Assembly (NCBI GenBank): GCA_020161845.1
Contig: JAIUNK010000004.1
Coordinates: 62,001 to 126,000, forward strand
Direction of reading: 5' to 3'
DNA length: 64,000 nt
Source of the DNA: Actinomycetota bacterium
Lineage (GTDB): Bacteria; Actinomycetota; Actinomycetes; Actinomycetales; Dermatophilaceae
The notes beneath the pieces were generated by a model. It had not been told where the DNA came from. It did not search any database and saw only the letters and a list, made by a program, of their open reading frames with translations. This document shows positions 18,098 to 27,400 of the stretch, piece after piece. A program made the translations under genes and the position numbers. Position 1 is the stretch's first letter. The number at the start of each line of letters is the position of its first letter.

Positions 18098-18702
18098 GCC
18101 TGGACGCCGGGTTCTTCGGCTCGGTCTTCGTCAGCCTCCTGGTGATCCTCGATCCGCCGGGGGCGCTGCCGGTGTTCCTCGGGCTGACCAAGGCCTACAA
18201 GAAGCAGCAGCGTCAGGCCGTCGCCGCCCGCGCCTCGGTGGTGGCGTTCGGGGTGCTGCTCACCTTCGCGCTGGTCGGGGAGCAGGTCCTGCAATACCTG
18301 AAGATCTCCGTGCCCGCCCTGCAGATCTCCGGTGGTCTCCTGCTGCTGCTCATCGGACTGGAACTGCTGATGGGCAAGGAGGAGGCCGGCGCCGAGCTGG
18401 CGCGCAGCAACATCGCGCTGGTGCCGCTGGCCGTCCCGCTGTTCGCCGGGCCCGGTGTCATCGTCACGATCATGGTCTCGATGCAGCGCGCCGACACCCT
18501 CGGACAGCGCGCCTCGATCATCCTCGCCCTGGCCGCGGCCATGGCGGTGGTCTACCTGTCGATGCGCTACGCCGGCGCCATCCACCGGGTGCTGCGCGAG
18601 GGCGGCACGACCCTGGTGAGTCGCATCGCCGGCCTGCTGTGCGCGGCCATCGCCGTGCAGATGATGGCCAACGGGGTGATCGGCTTCGTCCGCACCATCT
18701 GA
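18094..18702 (+). CDS. MarC-family membrane protein
   Basis: A 202-residue protein with six hydrophobic helices: FFGSVFVSLLVILDPPGALP opens it, then LLLLIGLELLMG, the NIALVPLAVPLFAGPG segment typical of MarC, and IAVQMMANGVIGFVR at the end. The family was named for an antibiotic-resistance locus, but it is not shown to be a drug pump and its role is unknown. It starts on a GTG inside the stop codon of the PHP gene. Confidence 0.9.
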   Translation: MSLDAGFFGSVFVSLLVILDPPGALPVFLGLTKAYKKQQRQAVAARASVVAFGVLLTFALVGEQVLQYLKISVPALQISGGLLLLLIGLELLMGKEEAGAELARSNIALVPLAVPLFAGPGVIVTIMVSMQRADTLGQRASIILALAAAMAVVYLSMRYAGAIHRVLREGGTTLVSRIAGLLCAAIAVQMMANGVIGFVRTI

Positions 18703-18785
18703 GGCATCCCTTGCGGCGGCTCGCGGGTATCCACAGCCCGCGGCGCCTCCCACCTCGCGCGGCGGCCGATGGTTAGCCTGCGGAG

Positions 18786-19688
18786 GTGGCTACACCGTCG
18801 GGGACGCAGGCTGAATTTGCGGGGCTGCCGCGGCGCCTCTTCGCCGCCAGCCCCAGCCGGATGCTGACGTGGTTGGACTGCCCCCGGCAATACCGGTTGC
18901 GCTATCTCGACGTCCCCCGGCCGGCGCCCCGACCGCAACGCGCGCACACCACCGTCGGCACCGTCACCCACAACGTGCTCCGCGACTTCTGGGACTTGTC
19001 GCCCGATGACCGCACCCCGCAACGGGTCTCGGACATCGTCGACGCGCAATGGGTGCCCGTGGGGTTCCGGGACGCCGAGCAGGCGCAGCGATGGCGCGAG
19101 CGGGTCCGGTGGCAGGTGCTGGCCTACCTGCGGTCGTTGGGTGAGCAGCGGCAGGGCCGTCCGGTCGGCACCGAACGGACCGTGGCGTTCACCTCAGACC
19201 GGATGGCCTTCTCGGGCCGCGTCGACCGTCTCGACAATCGCGACGGAGAGCTGGTCGTCGTGGACTACAAGACGGGCCGCCGGGCCCCGACCGAGCAGGA
19301 CGCGAGGTCCTCACTCGCGCTCGCCCTGTATGCCGTCGGCGCCGCTCGCGTCTTCCGTCCTCCGTGCACCCGGGTCGAGCTGCACCACGTGCCGACCGGC
19401 ACCGTCCGCGCCCACCAGCACACCGCGGAGTCGTTGGCGCGCAAGGTCGCCGAGGCCGATTCGATCGTGCGGGACCTGGTGGCGGCGCAGACGGAGTACG
19501 CCGCCCACGGCGCGGATTCCGCGCTGTTCGCTGCCCGGCTCTCCCCGTTGTGTGCCTGGTGCGAGGTGCGGGCGCATTGCCCCGAGGGGTCGGCGTACGG
19601 CCCCGAGAAGAGCGACTGGGCCGGGCTGCCCGGCGAGGACGACGTCGTTCCCGACGACGGCCCGAGAGAACGCGACCGCGACGAGTGA
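18786..19688 (+). CDS. RecB-family PD-(D/E)XK nuclease with Fe-S cysteines
   Basis: A 300-residue stand-alone nuclease domain. The N-terminal MLTWLDCPRQYRLRYL supplies one Cys, the VVVDYKTGRRAP motif (near residue 158) is the PD-(D/E)XK active centre, and LCAWCEVRAHC near residue 258 supplies three more Cys. The one-plus-three Cys layout is the 4Fe-4S clamp seen in AddB/AdnA/Cas4-type nucleases. Its partner helicase is not adjacent; AdnAB, encoded 5 kb away, carries its own nuclease domains. The gene overlaps nothing and converges with the DEAD-box helicase, leaving one base between stops. Confidence 0.85.
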   Translation: MATPSGTQAEFAGLPRRLFAASPSRMLTWLDCPRQYRLRYLDVPRPAPRPQRAHTTVGTVTHNVLRDFWDLSPDDRTPQRVSDIVDAQWVPVGFRDAEQAQRWRERVRWQVLAYLRSLGEQRQGRPVGTERTVAFTSDRMAFSGRVDRLDNRDGELVVVDYKTGRRAPTEQDARSSLALALYAVGAARVFRPPCTRVELHHVPTGTVRAHQHTAESLARKVAEADSIVRDLVAAQTEYAAHGADSALFAARLSPLCAWCEVRAHCPEGSAYGPEKSDWAGLPGEDDVVPDDGPRERDRDE

Positions 19689-19689
19689 C

Positions 19690-21309
19690 CTACTCGGCGG
19701 CGGCGCCCCCGCGGGTGCGGCGCCGCTTGCGGCGCGGCTTGGCGTCCCCGTCCCTGTCCCTGTCCCTGTCCCTGTCATGCTTGCCGTGCTCGCGGCCGGA
19801 GTCCTTGCCAGCCGAGTGCTCCTTGCCGGATGAGTGCTCCTTGCCGCCCTCGCGCCCGGAGCGTCGGCCGGCACCCGACGTACCCTCGCCGCGCCGACCC
19901 GCACCGCGCCCGCTCTTGCCCTTCCCCGCGCGCGCGCCGGTCTCGCCGAGGTCCTCGATCTCCTCGGCGTCCAGACCGGCTCGCACGCGGGCGGCCCGGG
20001 GGAGTCGGCCGGTGACGGAGGGGTCGATGTCGAGGTCGGTGTAGAGGTGCTCGCTGCTGGAATACGTCTCGACCGGCTCGGGGATGCCCAGGTCGAGGGC
20101 CTTGTTGATGAGCCCCCAGCGGGGCAGATCGTCCCAGTCGACCAGGGTGATCGCGACGCCGGTCTGGCCGGCGCGTCCGGTGCGCCCGGTGCGGTGCAGA
20201 TAGGTCTTCTCGTCCTCGGGGCACTGGTAGTTGACCACGTGGGTGACGTTCTCCACGTCGATGCCGCGGGCCGCGACATCGGTCGCCACCAGGACGTCGA
20301 CCTTGCCGTTGCGGAAGGCGCGCATCGCCTGCTCGCGGGCGCCCTGGCCGAGGTCGCCGTGCAGCGCCGCCGCCGCGAAACCGCGATCGGTCAGCTCCTC
20401 GGCCACCTTGGCGGCCGTCCGCTTGGTGCGGGTGAACACGATGGTCAGGCCGCGGCCCGAGGCCTGCAGCACCCGGCTGAGCAGCTCGACCTTGTCCATC
20501 GCGTGCGCCCGGAAGACGAACTGCTCGATGGCCTGCACCGTGCTGCCCTCGTCGCCGACCGCCATCGCACGGATGTGGGTGGGCTGGGTCATGTACCGCC
20601 GGGCCAACGCGACGACCGCGCCCGGCATGGTGGCCGAGAACAGCATGGTCTGCCGCGATGTCGGGGTCTCGGCGAGGATCTTCTCCACGTCGGGCAGGAA
20701 GCCCAGGTCGAGCATCTCGTCGGCCTCGTCCAGCACCACGGTGCGCACCGAGTGCAGATTGAGGTGGCGCTGCTGGTTCAGGTCGATCAGTCGCCCCGGC
20801 GTACCGACGACCACCTCGACACCCCTGCTGAGCGCGTCGACTTGGGGCTCGAACGCCCTTCCGCCATAGATGCATTCGACGCGGATGCCGCGGCGTTTGC
20901 CGGCCCGGGTGAGGTCGCTGGCGACCTGTACGGCGAGTTCGCGGGTGGGGACGACCACCAAGGCCTGGGGCCGACCCGGATAGTCCTGGTCGGCGAAGCC
21001 GTCGTCGCCGGGGGCGACGACCTTGTCCAACAGCGGTACGCCGAAGCCCAGCGTCTTGCCCGTGCCGGTCTTGGCCTGGCCGATGATGTCGTGGCCGCCC
21101 AGCGCGACGGGCAGGGTCATTGCCTGGATGGGGAAGGGGGTCACGATGCCGTGGTCCGCGAGCGCGGCCACGATGTCGTCGTGAACCCCGAAGCTGCCGA
21201 AGGTCAGCTCGGGGGCGACGGTGGGGTTCTCGCCGGCGTCGATGGTGGGCAGGTCGTGGTCGACGTCCACCGAGACGGAGGGCAGAGTGGTGGTCACAGA
21301 AGTGGTCAT
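19690..21309 (-). CDS. DEAD-box RNA helicase, RhlE-like
   Basis: A 539-residue DEAD-box RNA helicase. Motifs in order: Q-motif region GIVTPFPIQ, AKTGTGKT (Walker A), PTREL, TPGRL, VLDEADEML, FSATMPG, and HRTGRTGRAG. The last 100 or so residues form a basic, Gly/Arg/Lys-rich tail with a run of RD dipeptides, ending in PRRKRRRTRGG, suited to RNA binding. It matches Rv3211-type RhlE in position relative to DUF3107 and TetR. The tail contains a hexanucleotide slippage repeat. Confidence 0.92.
   Translation of the reverse strand: MTTSVTTTLPSVSVDVDHDLPTIDAGENPTVAPELTFGSFGVHDDIVAALADHGIVTPFPIQAMTLPVALGGHDIIGQAKTGTGKTLGFGVPLLDKVVAPGDDGFADQDYPGRPQALVVVPTRELAVQVASDLTRAGKRRGIRVECIYGGRAFEPQVDALSRGVEVVVGTPGRLIDLNQQRHLNLHSVRTVVLDEADEMLDLGFLPDVEKILAETPTSRQTMLFSATMPGAVVALARRYMTQPTHIRAMAVGDEGSTVQAIEQFVFRAHAMDKVELLSRVLQASGRGLTIVFTRTKRTAAKVAEELTDRGFAAAALHGDLGQGAREQAMRAFRNGKVDVLVATDVAARGIDVENVTHVVNYQCPEDEKTYLHRTGRTGRAGQTGVAITLVDWDDLPRWGLINKALDLGIPEPVETYSSSEHLYTDLDIDPSVTGRLPRAARVRAGLDAEEIEDLGETGARAGKGKSGRGAGRRGEGTSGAGRRSGREGGKEHSSGKEHSAGKDSGREHGKHDRDRDRDRDGDAKPRRKRRRTRGGAAAE
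19751..19774. repeat. Hexanucleotide tandem repeat inside the helicase tail
   Basis: Four perfect TCCCTG units on the plus strand, coding for Arg-Asp dipeptides in the helicase C-terminal tail on the minus strand. Gain or loss of units would stay in frame and only change tail length. Confidence 0.85.
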
Positions 21310-21541
21310 AGCGTCTCTCGATCGGGCCCGCGGCGAGGCGTCGTGCGGCTCACGGTGGTACGGCGTCGTACGGCGTCACGCCTGGGCGTAATGCGGAGCC
21401 GATCGGAGGTCTTCTGGTGCGCGCTTTCACCCAGCGCGGACGGGTTGTCGTGCCGATCGGGCACCGAATGTCCTGTTCATGGTAACCCGTGTCGGGCGAA
21501 GGCCTCGGGAGGTCCCCCGCCGGCTCGGTACGGACACGACC

Positions 21542-21573
21542 GTGGGGCCCCAGGCGAGTGCCTGGAGCCCCAC
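21542..21573 (-). terminator. Hairpin downstream of the GlsB-like gene
   Basis: A 14-bp stem with one mismatch and a 4-base loop (GTGGGGCCCCAGGC / GCCTGGAGCCCCAC) lies 28 bases past the stop of the minus-strand GlsB-like gene. The following minus-strand sequence is only mildly T-rich, so terminator strength is uncertain. Confidence 0.55.
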
Positions 21574-21601
21574 TCCGTCGCGCCGAGGCGCTGCAGCCGG
21601 C

Positions 21602-21877
21602 TCAGCGCGTGATGCTGCTGCGGCCGGTGAGCCGCCCGTAGAGAACGATCAGGCCGGCGGCGACGATGGCGCCGCCCAGCAGGCCGATCCACGGGATGCC
21701 GCCGCTGGCGTTGTCGTACCCGAACAGGGTCGACAGCAGCCAGCCACCGATCACGGCGCCGAGGATGCCCAGCACGATGGTGAGCGGCAGGGAGACGTTC
21801 TGGCGACCCGGTAGCAGGAGGCGTCCGAGCGCGCCCACGATCAGGCCGACGACCAGGTAATAGAGGATGGCCATCAT
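21602..21877 (-). CDS. GlsB/YeaQ/YmgE-family stress membrane protein
   Basis: A 91-residue protein with three membrane helices and the Gly-rich pattern of the transglycosylase-associated (YeaQ/YmgE/GlsB) family: GLIVGALGRLLLPG, ILGILGAVIGGWLL and GLLGGAIVAAGLIVL. These are small stress-induced membrane proteins of unknown activity. I start at ATG 21877, with AGGAG seven bases upstream, rather than the longer open frame. It stands alone between the helicase and DUF3107. Confidence 0.9.
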   Translation of the reverse strand: MMAILYYLVVGLIVGALGRLLLPGRQNVSLPLTIVLGILGAVIGGWLLSTLFGYDNASGGIPWIGLLGGAIVAAGLIVLYGRLTGRSSITR

Positions 21878-22070
21878 GATGTTGCTCCTTTGAAGTGGTG
21901 GTGTGGAGTCAACAACTCCGTCCAGGACCGTTCTACCCGCGCTTTCGCGATTGACGCGCACGGGATGGGTATTTGCGCCTCCTCCGCCATGAGCGGCCGC
22001 AGCCTTGCGACGGGCGGGTCTCGTCCGCGATCAGCGGTACGACGTACGGTCCGTTGCGACGAGCGTCAGG

Positions 22071-22295
22071 TCAGAGCTTTCCGAAGCCGACGCCGCCCTT
22101 GCGCGGCGCGCCGATCTCGACGTAGCCGATCGCGGCGCCGTTGACGCAGACCACAGCGCCCTTGGTGTCCGTCAGCCGCAACATCGCGCCGGACGAGGTC
22201 GCCTTGGCGACCTGCTGCTCGATCTCGTCGGGGCTCTGCTCGGATTCCAGAGTGAGTTCGCGGGTGCAGTGCTGCACGCCGATGCGGATCTCCAC
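22071..22295 (-). CDS. DUF3107 family protein
   Basis: A 74-residue protein that matches DUF3107 over its whole length, from VEIRIGVQHCTREL to GAPRKGGVGFGKL. The GTG start at 22295 has a good AAAGGAA ribosome binding site. The family is widespread in actinobacteria beside TetR and RhlE genes (Rv3208A/TB9.4 in M. tuberculosis, recalled from memory). Its function is unknown. Confidence 0.9.
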   Translation of the reverse strand: MEIRIGVQHCTRELTLESEQSPDEIEQQVAKATSSGAMLRLTDTKGAVVCVNGAAIGYVEIGAPRKGGVGFGKL

Positions 22296-22423
22296 GCTCG
22301 TCGTTCCTTTCGGTGGGTGAATGCGCGTCCAGTATCGCTCGACGCGGGACGCGTGCCTGCGCGGCAACGCTGGTGAGGGCCGGCGGGATTCCCGTGGCTG
22401 CGACGGAGCAGTTGGTGCCGGGG

Positions 22424-23089
22424 TCAGGGGGTTTCGGCGCGGGTGAAGAGGGCGTCGACCTCGGCGTAGCTCAGCGGCAAGCGCTTGACGCCCTTGAACG
22501 CGAGCGCTGCGACGAGAGCCGACGCGCGCTGGCGGGGGATCGTCTCGCCGTGCGCCTGCCAGAACCGGGCCGACTGCTGGGCCATGCCGACCATTGCCGT
22601 CGCGAGCAGCCGGGACTCGTCCAGGGTGAACTCGGTGTTCTCCTGCATCAGCGGCGCGATCGCGGCGGACACCGCGGACTCGACCCGATCCAGGCGCTCC
22701 CGCACCGCCGCGTCGTTGACGAGGTCGGACTCGAAGACGAGCCGATACGGGGTGCGCTCGCGCGAGACGAACTCGAAGTAGGCGTCCATCGTCGCCGCGA
22801 CGCGCTCGGCGTCGGTGGTCGCCGTCTGCAGCGCCGCCAGCACGGCAGCGGTCAGTTGCTCGTTCGCGTCGTCGAGCAGCGCGAGGTAGAGCTCCATCTT
22901 GCCGGGGAAGTGCTGGTAGAGGACGGGCTTGCTGACCCCGGCCCGGTCGGCGATCTCGTCCATCGCGGCCGCGTGATATCCCGACGAGACGAAGACCTCC
23001 TGTGCGGCCTCCAGCAATTGGGCACGGCGGGCCTGTCGGCTGAGTCGGGCGCCGCGCCCCGCGGGGGAGGAATCGGAGTGGGTCGTCAC
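22424..23089 (-). CDS. TetR-family transcriptional regulator
   Basis: A 221-residue regulator. The N-terminal helix-turn-helix (about residues 18-65) shows the TetR pattern: QLLEAAQEVFVSSGYHAA, then MDEIADRAGVSKPVLYQHF and PGKMELYLALL. The C-terminal domain is a helical ligand-binding and dimerisation module. It lies where Rv3208 does in M. tuberculosis. It is divergent from moeZ with 81 bases between the start codons, so it may regulate moeZ and itself. The ligand is unknown. Confidence 0.92.
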   Translation of the reverse strand: MTTHSDSSPAGRGARLSRQARRAQLLEAAQEVFVSSGYHAAAMDEIADRAGVSKPVLYQHFPGKMELYLALLDDANEQLTAAVLAALQTATTDAERVAATMDAYFEFVSRERTPYRLVFESDLVNDAAVRERLDRVESAVSAAIAPLMQENTEFTLDESRLLATAMVGMAQQSARFWQAHGETIPRQRASALVAALAFKGVKRLPLSYAEVDALFTRAETP

Positions 23090-23170
23090 GTCGCTCCTTC
23101 GGCGGTGCGGCTGGGCGAGGCAGCGGGGGGCGGCTCGGGTGCCGACATCCTAGCCAGTAACCTCGCCGCC

Positions 23171-24391
23171 ATGGAGACCTGGCGAAACGGTGTCGACGAG
23201 GTGGCGGCCGTCCCCGGGGTGGTTTCGGGGGCTGACCTGTCGGCGGCGCAGCGCGAACGGTACGCCCGGCACCTGCTCCTGCCCGGCGTCGGTGCCGAGG
23301 GGCAGCAGCGGCTGGCCGCGGCGCGCGTGCTCGTCGTGGGCGCCGGCGGCCTGGGCAGCCCGGTCCTGACGTATCTGGCGGCTGCCGGGGTGGGCACGCT
23401 CGGCATCGTCGATGACGACGCGGTCGACCTGAGCAACCTGCAACGCCAGGTCGTGCATGCGACGAGCGACCTGGGGCGTCCGAAGGTGGACTCGGCCGGC
23501 GATCGGGTCGCTGCGGTCAACCCGTGGGTCCGCGTCGAGCGGCACGCCCTGCGGCTGCGGGCGGACACGGCGGCGGAGCTGGTCCGGTCGTACGACGTGA
23601 TCGTCGACGCCACCGACAACTTCCCCACCCGATATCTGCTCTCCGACGCTTGCGTGCTGGTCGGGCGACCGCTGGTGTGGGGCGCGGTGGCGCGCTTCGA
23701 CGGCCAGGTCAGCGTGTGGTGGCCGGGACGCGGACCGTGTTATCGGTGCGTCTTCCCGCGTCCGCCCGCTCCGGGCGCGGTGCCCTCGTGCGCCGAGGGC
23801 GGGGTTCTGGGTGTGCTGCCCGGCGTGATCGGGACGCTGCAGGCCACCGAGGTGCTCAAGATCTTGCTCGGGCTGGGTGAGCCCTTGGTGGGGCGGATGC
23901 TGGTGTACGACGCCCTGGCCGCGCGGGTCGGGGAGGTGCGCATCGGCGCGAACCCCGCGTGCCCGGCCTGTGCCCCAGGGGTCACCCCGGTCGTGGTCGA
24001 CCTCGACGAGGTCTGCGCGGTGCGGCCAGGGGAGCCGATGGGTGTCGTGGCGCCGACGGAGCTGCCCGAGGTCTCCCCGAGCGCCGCCGCCGCGTGGCTC
24101 GCCGGGAACACGCCCCCGGTCCTGCTCGACGTCCGGGAGGCCGCGGAGCGAGACATCGTCACATTGCCGGCGGGACGGGCGGCGTGGGTGCCGCTGGGAC
24201 TGTTGCGCGAGAGGGCTGCCATTCCGGACGTGCCGCTGGAGGCCGACGTACTGGTGTACTGCCGGTCCGGGGTCCGCTCGGCCGAGGCGGTGGCCCTGCT
24301 GCGGGCGGTCGGGTATGCCGGCGCGAGGAATCTCGCCGGCGGCGTCCTGGGGTGGCGCGCCGAGGTGGACCCCAGTCTTCCGGCGTACTGA
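23171..24391 (+). CDS. moeZ: Adenylyltransferase/sulfurtransferase MoeZ (ThiF/MoeB plus rhodanese)
   Basis: A 406-residue E1-like enzyme. The ThiF/MoeB domain has the ATP motif VLVVGAGGLGSPV near residue 55, the VDLSNLQRQ segment, the DATDNFPTRYL motif and two CxxC zinc pairs (CYRC near residue 193 and CPAC near 265). A C-terminal rhodanese domain has the active-site Cys in VYCRSGVRS near residue 365. MoeZ activates and sulfurylates the C-terminus of ubiquitin-like sulfur carriers for molybdopterin, thiamine or cysteine synthesis. I use the ATG at 23171, since the frame upstream is antisense to tetR. A moaE gene lies 25 kb away. Confidence 0.93.
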   Translation: METWRNGVDEVAAVPGVVSGADLSAAQRERYARHLLLPGVGAEGQQRLAAARVLVVGAGGLGSPVLTYLAAAGVGTLGIVDDDAVDLSNLQRQVVHATSDLGRPKVDSAGDRVAAVNPWVRVERHALRLRADTAAELVRSYDVIVDATDNFPTRYLLSDACVLVGRPLVWGAVARFDGQVSVWWPGRGPCYRCVFPRPPAPGAVPSCAEGGVLGVLPGVIGTLQATEVLKILLGLGEPLVGRMLVYDALAARVGEVRIGANPACPACAPGVTPVVVDLDEVCAVRPGEPMGVVAPTELPEVSPSAAAAWLAGNTPPVLLDVREAAERDIVTLPAGRAAWVPLGLLRERAAIPDVPLEADVLVYCRSGVRSAEAVALLRAVGYAGARNLAGGVLGWRAEVDPSLPAY

Positions 24392-24482
24392 ATCCGTGTG
24401 GTGCGGGACCCGGTCCTGGGACGCGTTCTGAGCCGGATGGGCAGGTCATAGCGTTGTCGGTGCCCGGTGGTGGAATCGGTCC

Positions 24483-27400
24483 ATGGTCCTCCTGACGCGT
24501 CCGCCCGCGCGCGGCCCAGATCCGGCGGGGTCTCGGGATGGGCGACCGGGGCGCGATGTGGGTGCCGCCCTGCCGCCGCTGGACGCCTCCCAGGCCGCCG
24601 CGGTTGGCCACCGGGGCGGCCCAGCGCTGGTCCTCGGGGCTCCGGGCACGGGCAAGACCACCGTGGCGGTAGCCGCCGTGCTGAGCCGGGTGTCCGACGG
24701 GGCGGCGCCCGATCAATGCCTGGTGCTGTCCCGATCCCGGGTGGCCGCCGCGGCGAGGAGGGACCAGATCTCGGCGGCGCTCGGCGCGACCGCGACCGTG
24801 CCGGCCGCACGAACGGCCTCCTCACTGGCTTACGGCATTCTGCGCCGGCGGGCGGCCCTGGCCGGGCTCCCCGCGCCGACGCTGCTCAGCGGCCCGGAAC
24901 AGGACGCGATCCTGCGCGAACTGCTCGCCGGCCACACCGCGGGGGACGCGCCGGCACCGGGTTGGCCGGTCGAGCTCGCGCCCGCGTTGCACACCCGCGG
25001 GTTTCGAGGCGAGCTGCGGGACCTCCTGATGCGGGTCGCGGAGTGCGGCCTGATCCCCGAAGAGCTCGCTGATCTGGGCCACCGCCACGGTCGGCCGGAG
25101 TGGGTGGCCGCGGCTCGGGTCGCCGCGGAATACGAGGCGGTGACGGCTCTCGGTCGGCCCGGCGGTCTCGATCCGGCGGCGCTCCTCGCCGCGGCGGCGG
25201 ACGCGCTGGATGAGGATCCGGGGCTGCTGGCCGAGACCCTGCCTGGGCTGTCCCTGGTGGTGGTCGACGACGCGCAGGACCTGACGCTGCCCGGCGCCCG
25301 CCTCGTCGCCGCGCTCACGCGTTCCGGGGCCGATCTGCTGCTCGCCGGTGACCCCGACGCCGGGACGCAGGGCTTTCGGGGCGGTGATCCGAGGCTGTTC
25401 CTTCAGCTCCGCGAGCATGCCCCGCGCTATCTCCTGGAGCGACGCTGGCGACAGGGTCCGGAACTGGCTGCGGTCACGAGTCGGGTCGCGGCCCGGATCG
25501 GCACGATCGGCGGGACGGCACACCGGGCGGCGCTCTCCCGCCCAGGCTCCGCCCCCCGTGGCGGCGCCGTTCGAGTGGTGTTGGCCGCCTCACCTGCCCA
25601 AGAGGCGCGGCATGTCGCGGAGCATCTGCGCCGGGCGCACCTGCTCGACGGCGTCGCCTGGTCGGACATGGCGGTGGTGGTCCGAGGACGGAGTCGCACC
25701 GCGACGCTGCGCCGGGTGCTGGCCGGCGCCGGCGTACCGCTCGTGCTGCCGGGGGCGCAGGTGCCCCTGCGCGACGAACCCGTCGTTACCGCGCTGCTGC
25801 AGCTTCTGCACATCAGCCTGTCGGCCGCGGCCGGACGGCCGGCGGTCAGCGCCACCGACGTCCTGGATCTGCTCGCCTCGCCGGTCGGCGGGGTCGACGC
25901 GGCCGGCTTGCGCAGGCTCCGCCGGGGGATCCGCGCCGCCGAGGCGAGCGAGGCCGCTGTGGCCGCTGAGGGGGTTGCACGACGCACGGTCGACGTCGCG
26001 TTGGTGGCGGGCCTGCTCGGGGACGGGACGCTGGACCGGTTGGGGCCGGAGGGCGAGCCCGTCCGGCGCCTCGCGCGTGCCGTGGCGGCCGGGGTCGCGG
26101 CGGCGCCCCGCCGGGGCGCCCGGTGGGCCAGCGGCGTCACCGCCGAGACGGTGCTGTGGGCGCTCTGGTCGGCCTTGGGCCTGGCCGAACCGTGGCGACT
26201 GGCGGCTCTCGACGGCGGTGCGGGGGCCGCTCGCGCGGACCGCGAACTCGACGCCGTGGTGGCCCTGTTCGAGGCAGCGGCGACCTATGTCGACCGGCTG
26301 CCGGGGCGAGGCCCGGACGGTTTCCTGGAGCAGGTGGCGGGTCAGGACGTCGCTGGCGACATGCTGGCCGACAGGTCACCGACCGCGGACGCGGTCACCC
26401 TCACCACGCCGGCGGGGGCGGCCGGGGAGGAATGGGCCGTGGTGGCGGTCTGCGGGGTCCAGGACGGCGTGTGGCCGGACCTGCGCCTGCGCGGGTCGAT
26501 CCTGCGGTCGACGGAGCTGGTCGATGTGTTGGCCGGCCGGCCAGCAGGTCCCCGTGAGGCCCTGGCGGCGGTACGGCACGACGAGGCCCGGCTGTTCCAT
26601 GTGGCGGTGAGCCGAGCCAGTCGACAGCTTCTGGTGACCGCCACGCTCAACGAGGATGAGCAGCCGTCGGCCTATCTCGATCTGATCGACAACGGCAGTA
26701 CGGTCGCCGGCGATGCCGGGCTTGGCTCGGCCGCCCCGGCAGGGCTTCCGAACGCCGGCGCGGTGCGCCCGGAGGCCCGGGCGGTCAGCCCCGTCCTGGA
26801 GGTGATGACCACGGCGGGGGTCGTCGCGAGATTGCGACGCGAACTCGCTGCGACCCGCGATCCCGCGCGAGCGGCGGCGGTGGCGCGCCGCCTAGCGCTG
26901 CTCGCCGCCGAGGGGGTGCCGGGCGCCGACCCGGCGGACTGGTGGGCGCTGGTCAGCGCCAGCGATGACCGGCCGCGGCGTGCCCCGGACGCGACGGTGC
27001 GGGTGTCGCCCTCACGAGTCGAAACCTTCGGGAACTGTCCGCTGCGCTGGTTGCTCCAGACGGCCGGGGCGGACAAGCCCCGCGCCGGGGGTGCCGCCGT
27101 AGGCACGCTCGTGCACGCCATCGTGGCGGAGTTCGACAATTCCGACGTGGGGGCGATGCAGGCCGCGTTGGACGAGCGCTGGCCGGAGCTGGGCCTGCCC
27201 GCGGGGTGGCTCTCGGAGCGAGGCCTGATGCAGGCGCGGGAGATGCTGGCGCGGGTGGCCCGCTACGACGCGGCGGCCCGGGCGCAGGGCTGGGAGGCCG
27301 CCGGGCACGAGGTGGACCTCGCCGCGGTCGTGGGTCGGGCCGAGGTGCACGGACGGATCGACCGGCTCGAACGGGATGCCGCAGGTCGCCTCCGGGTCAT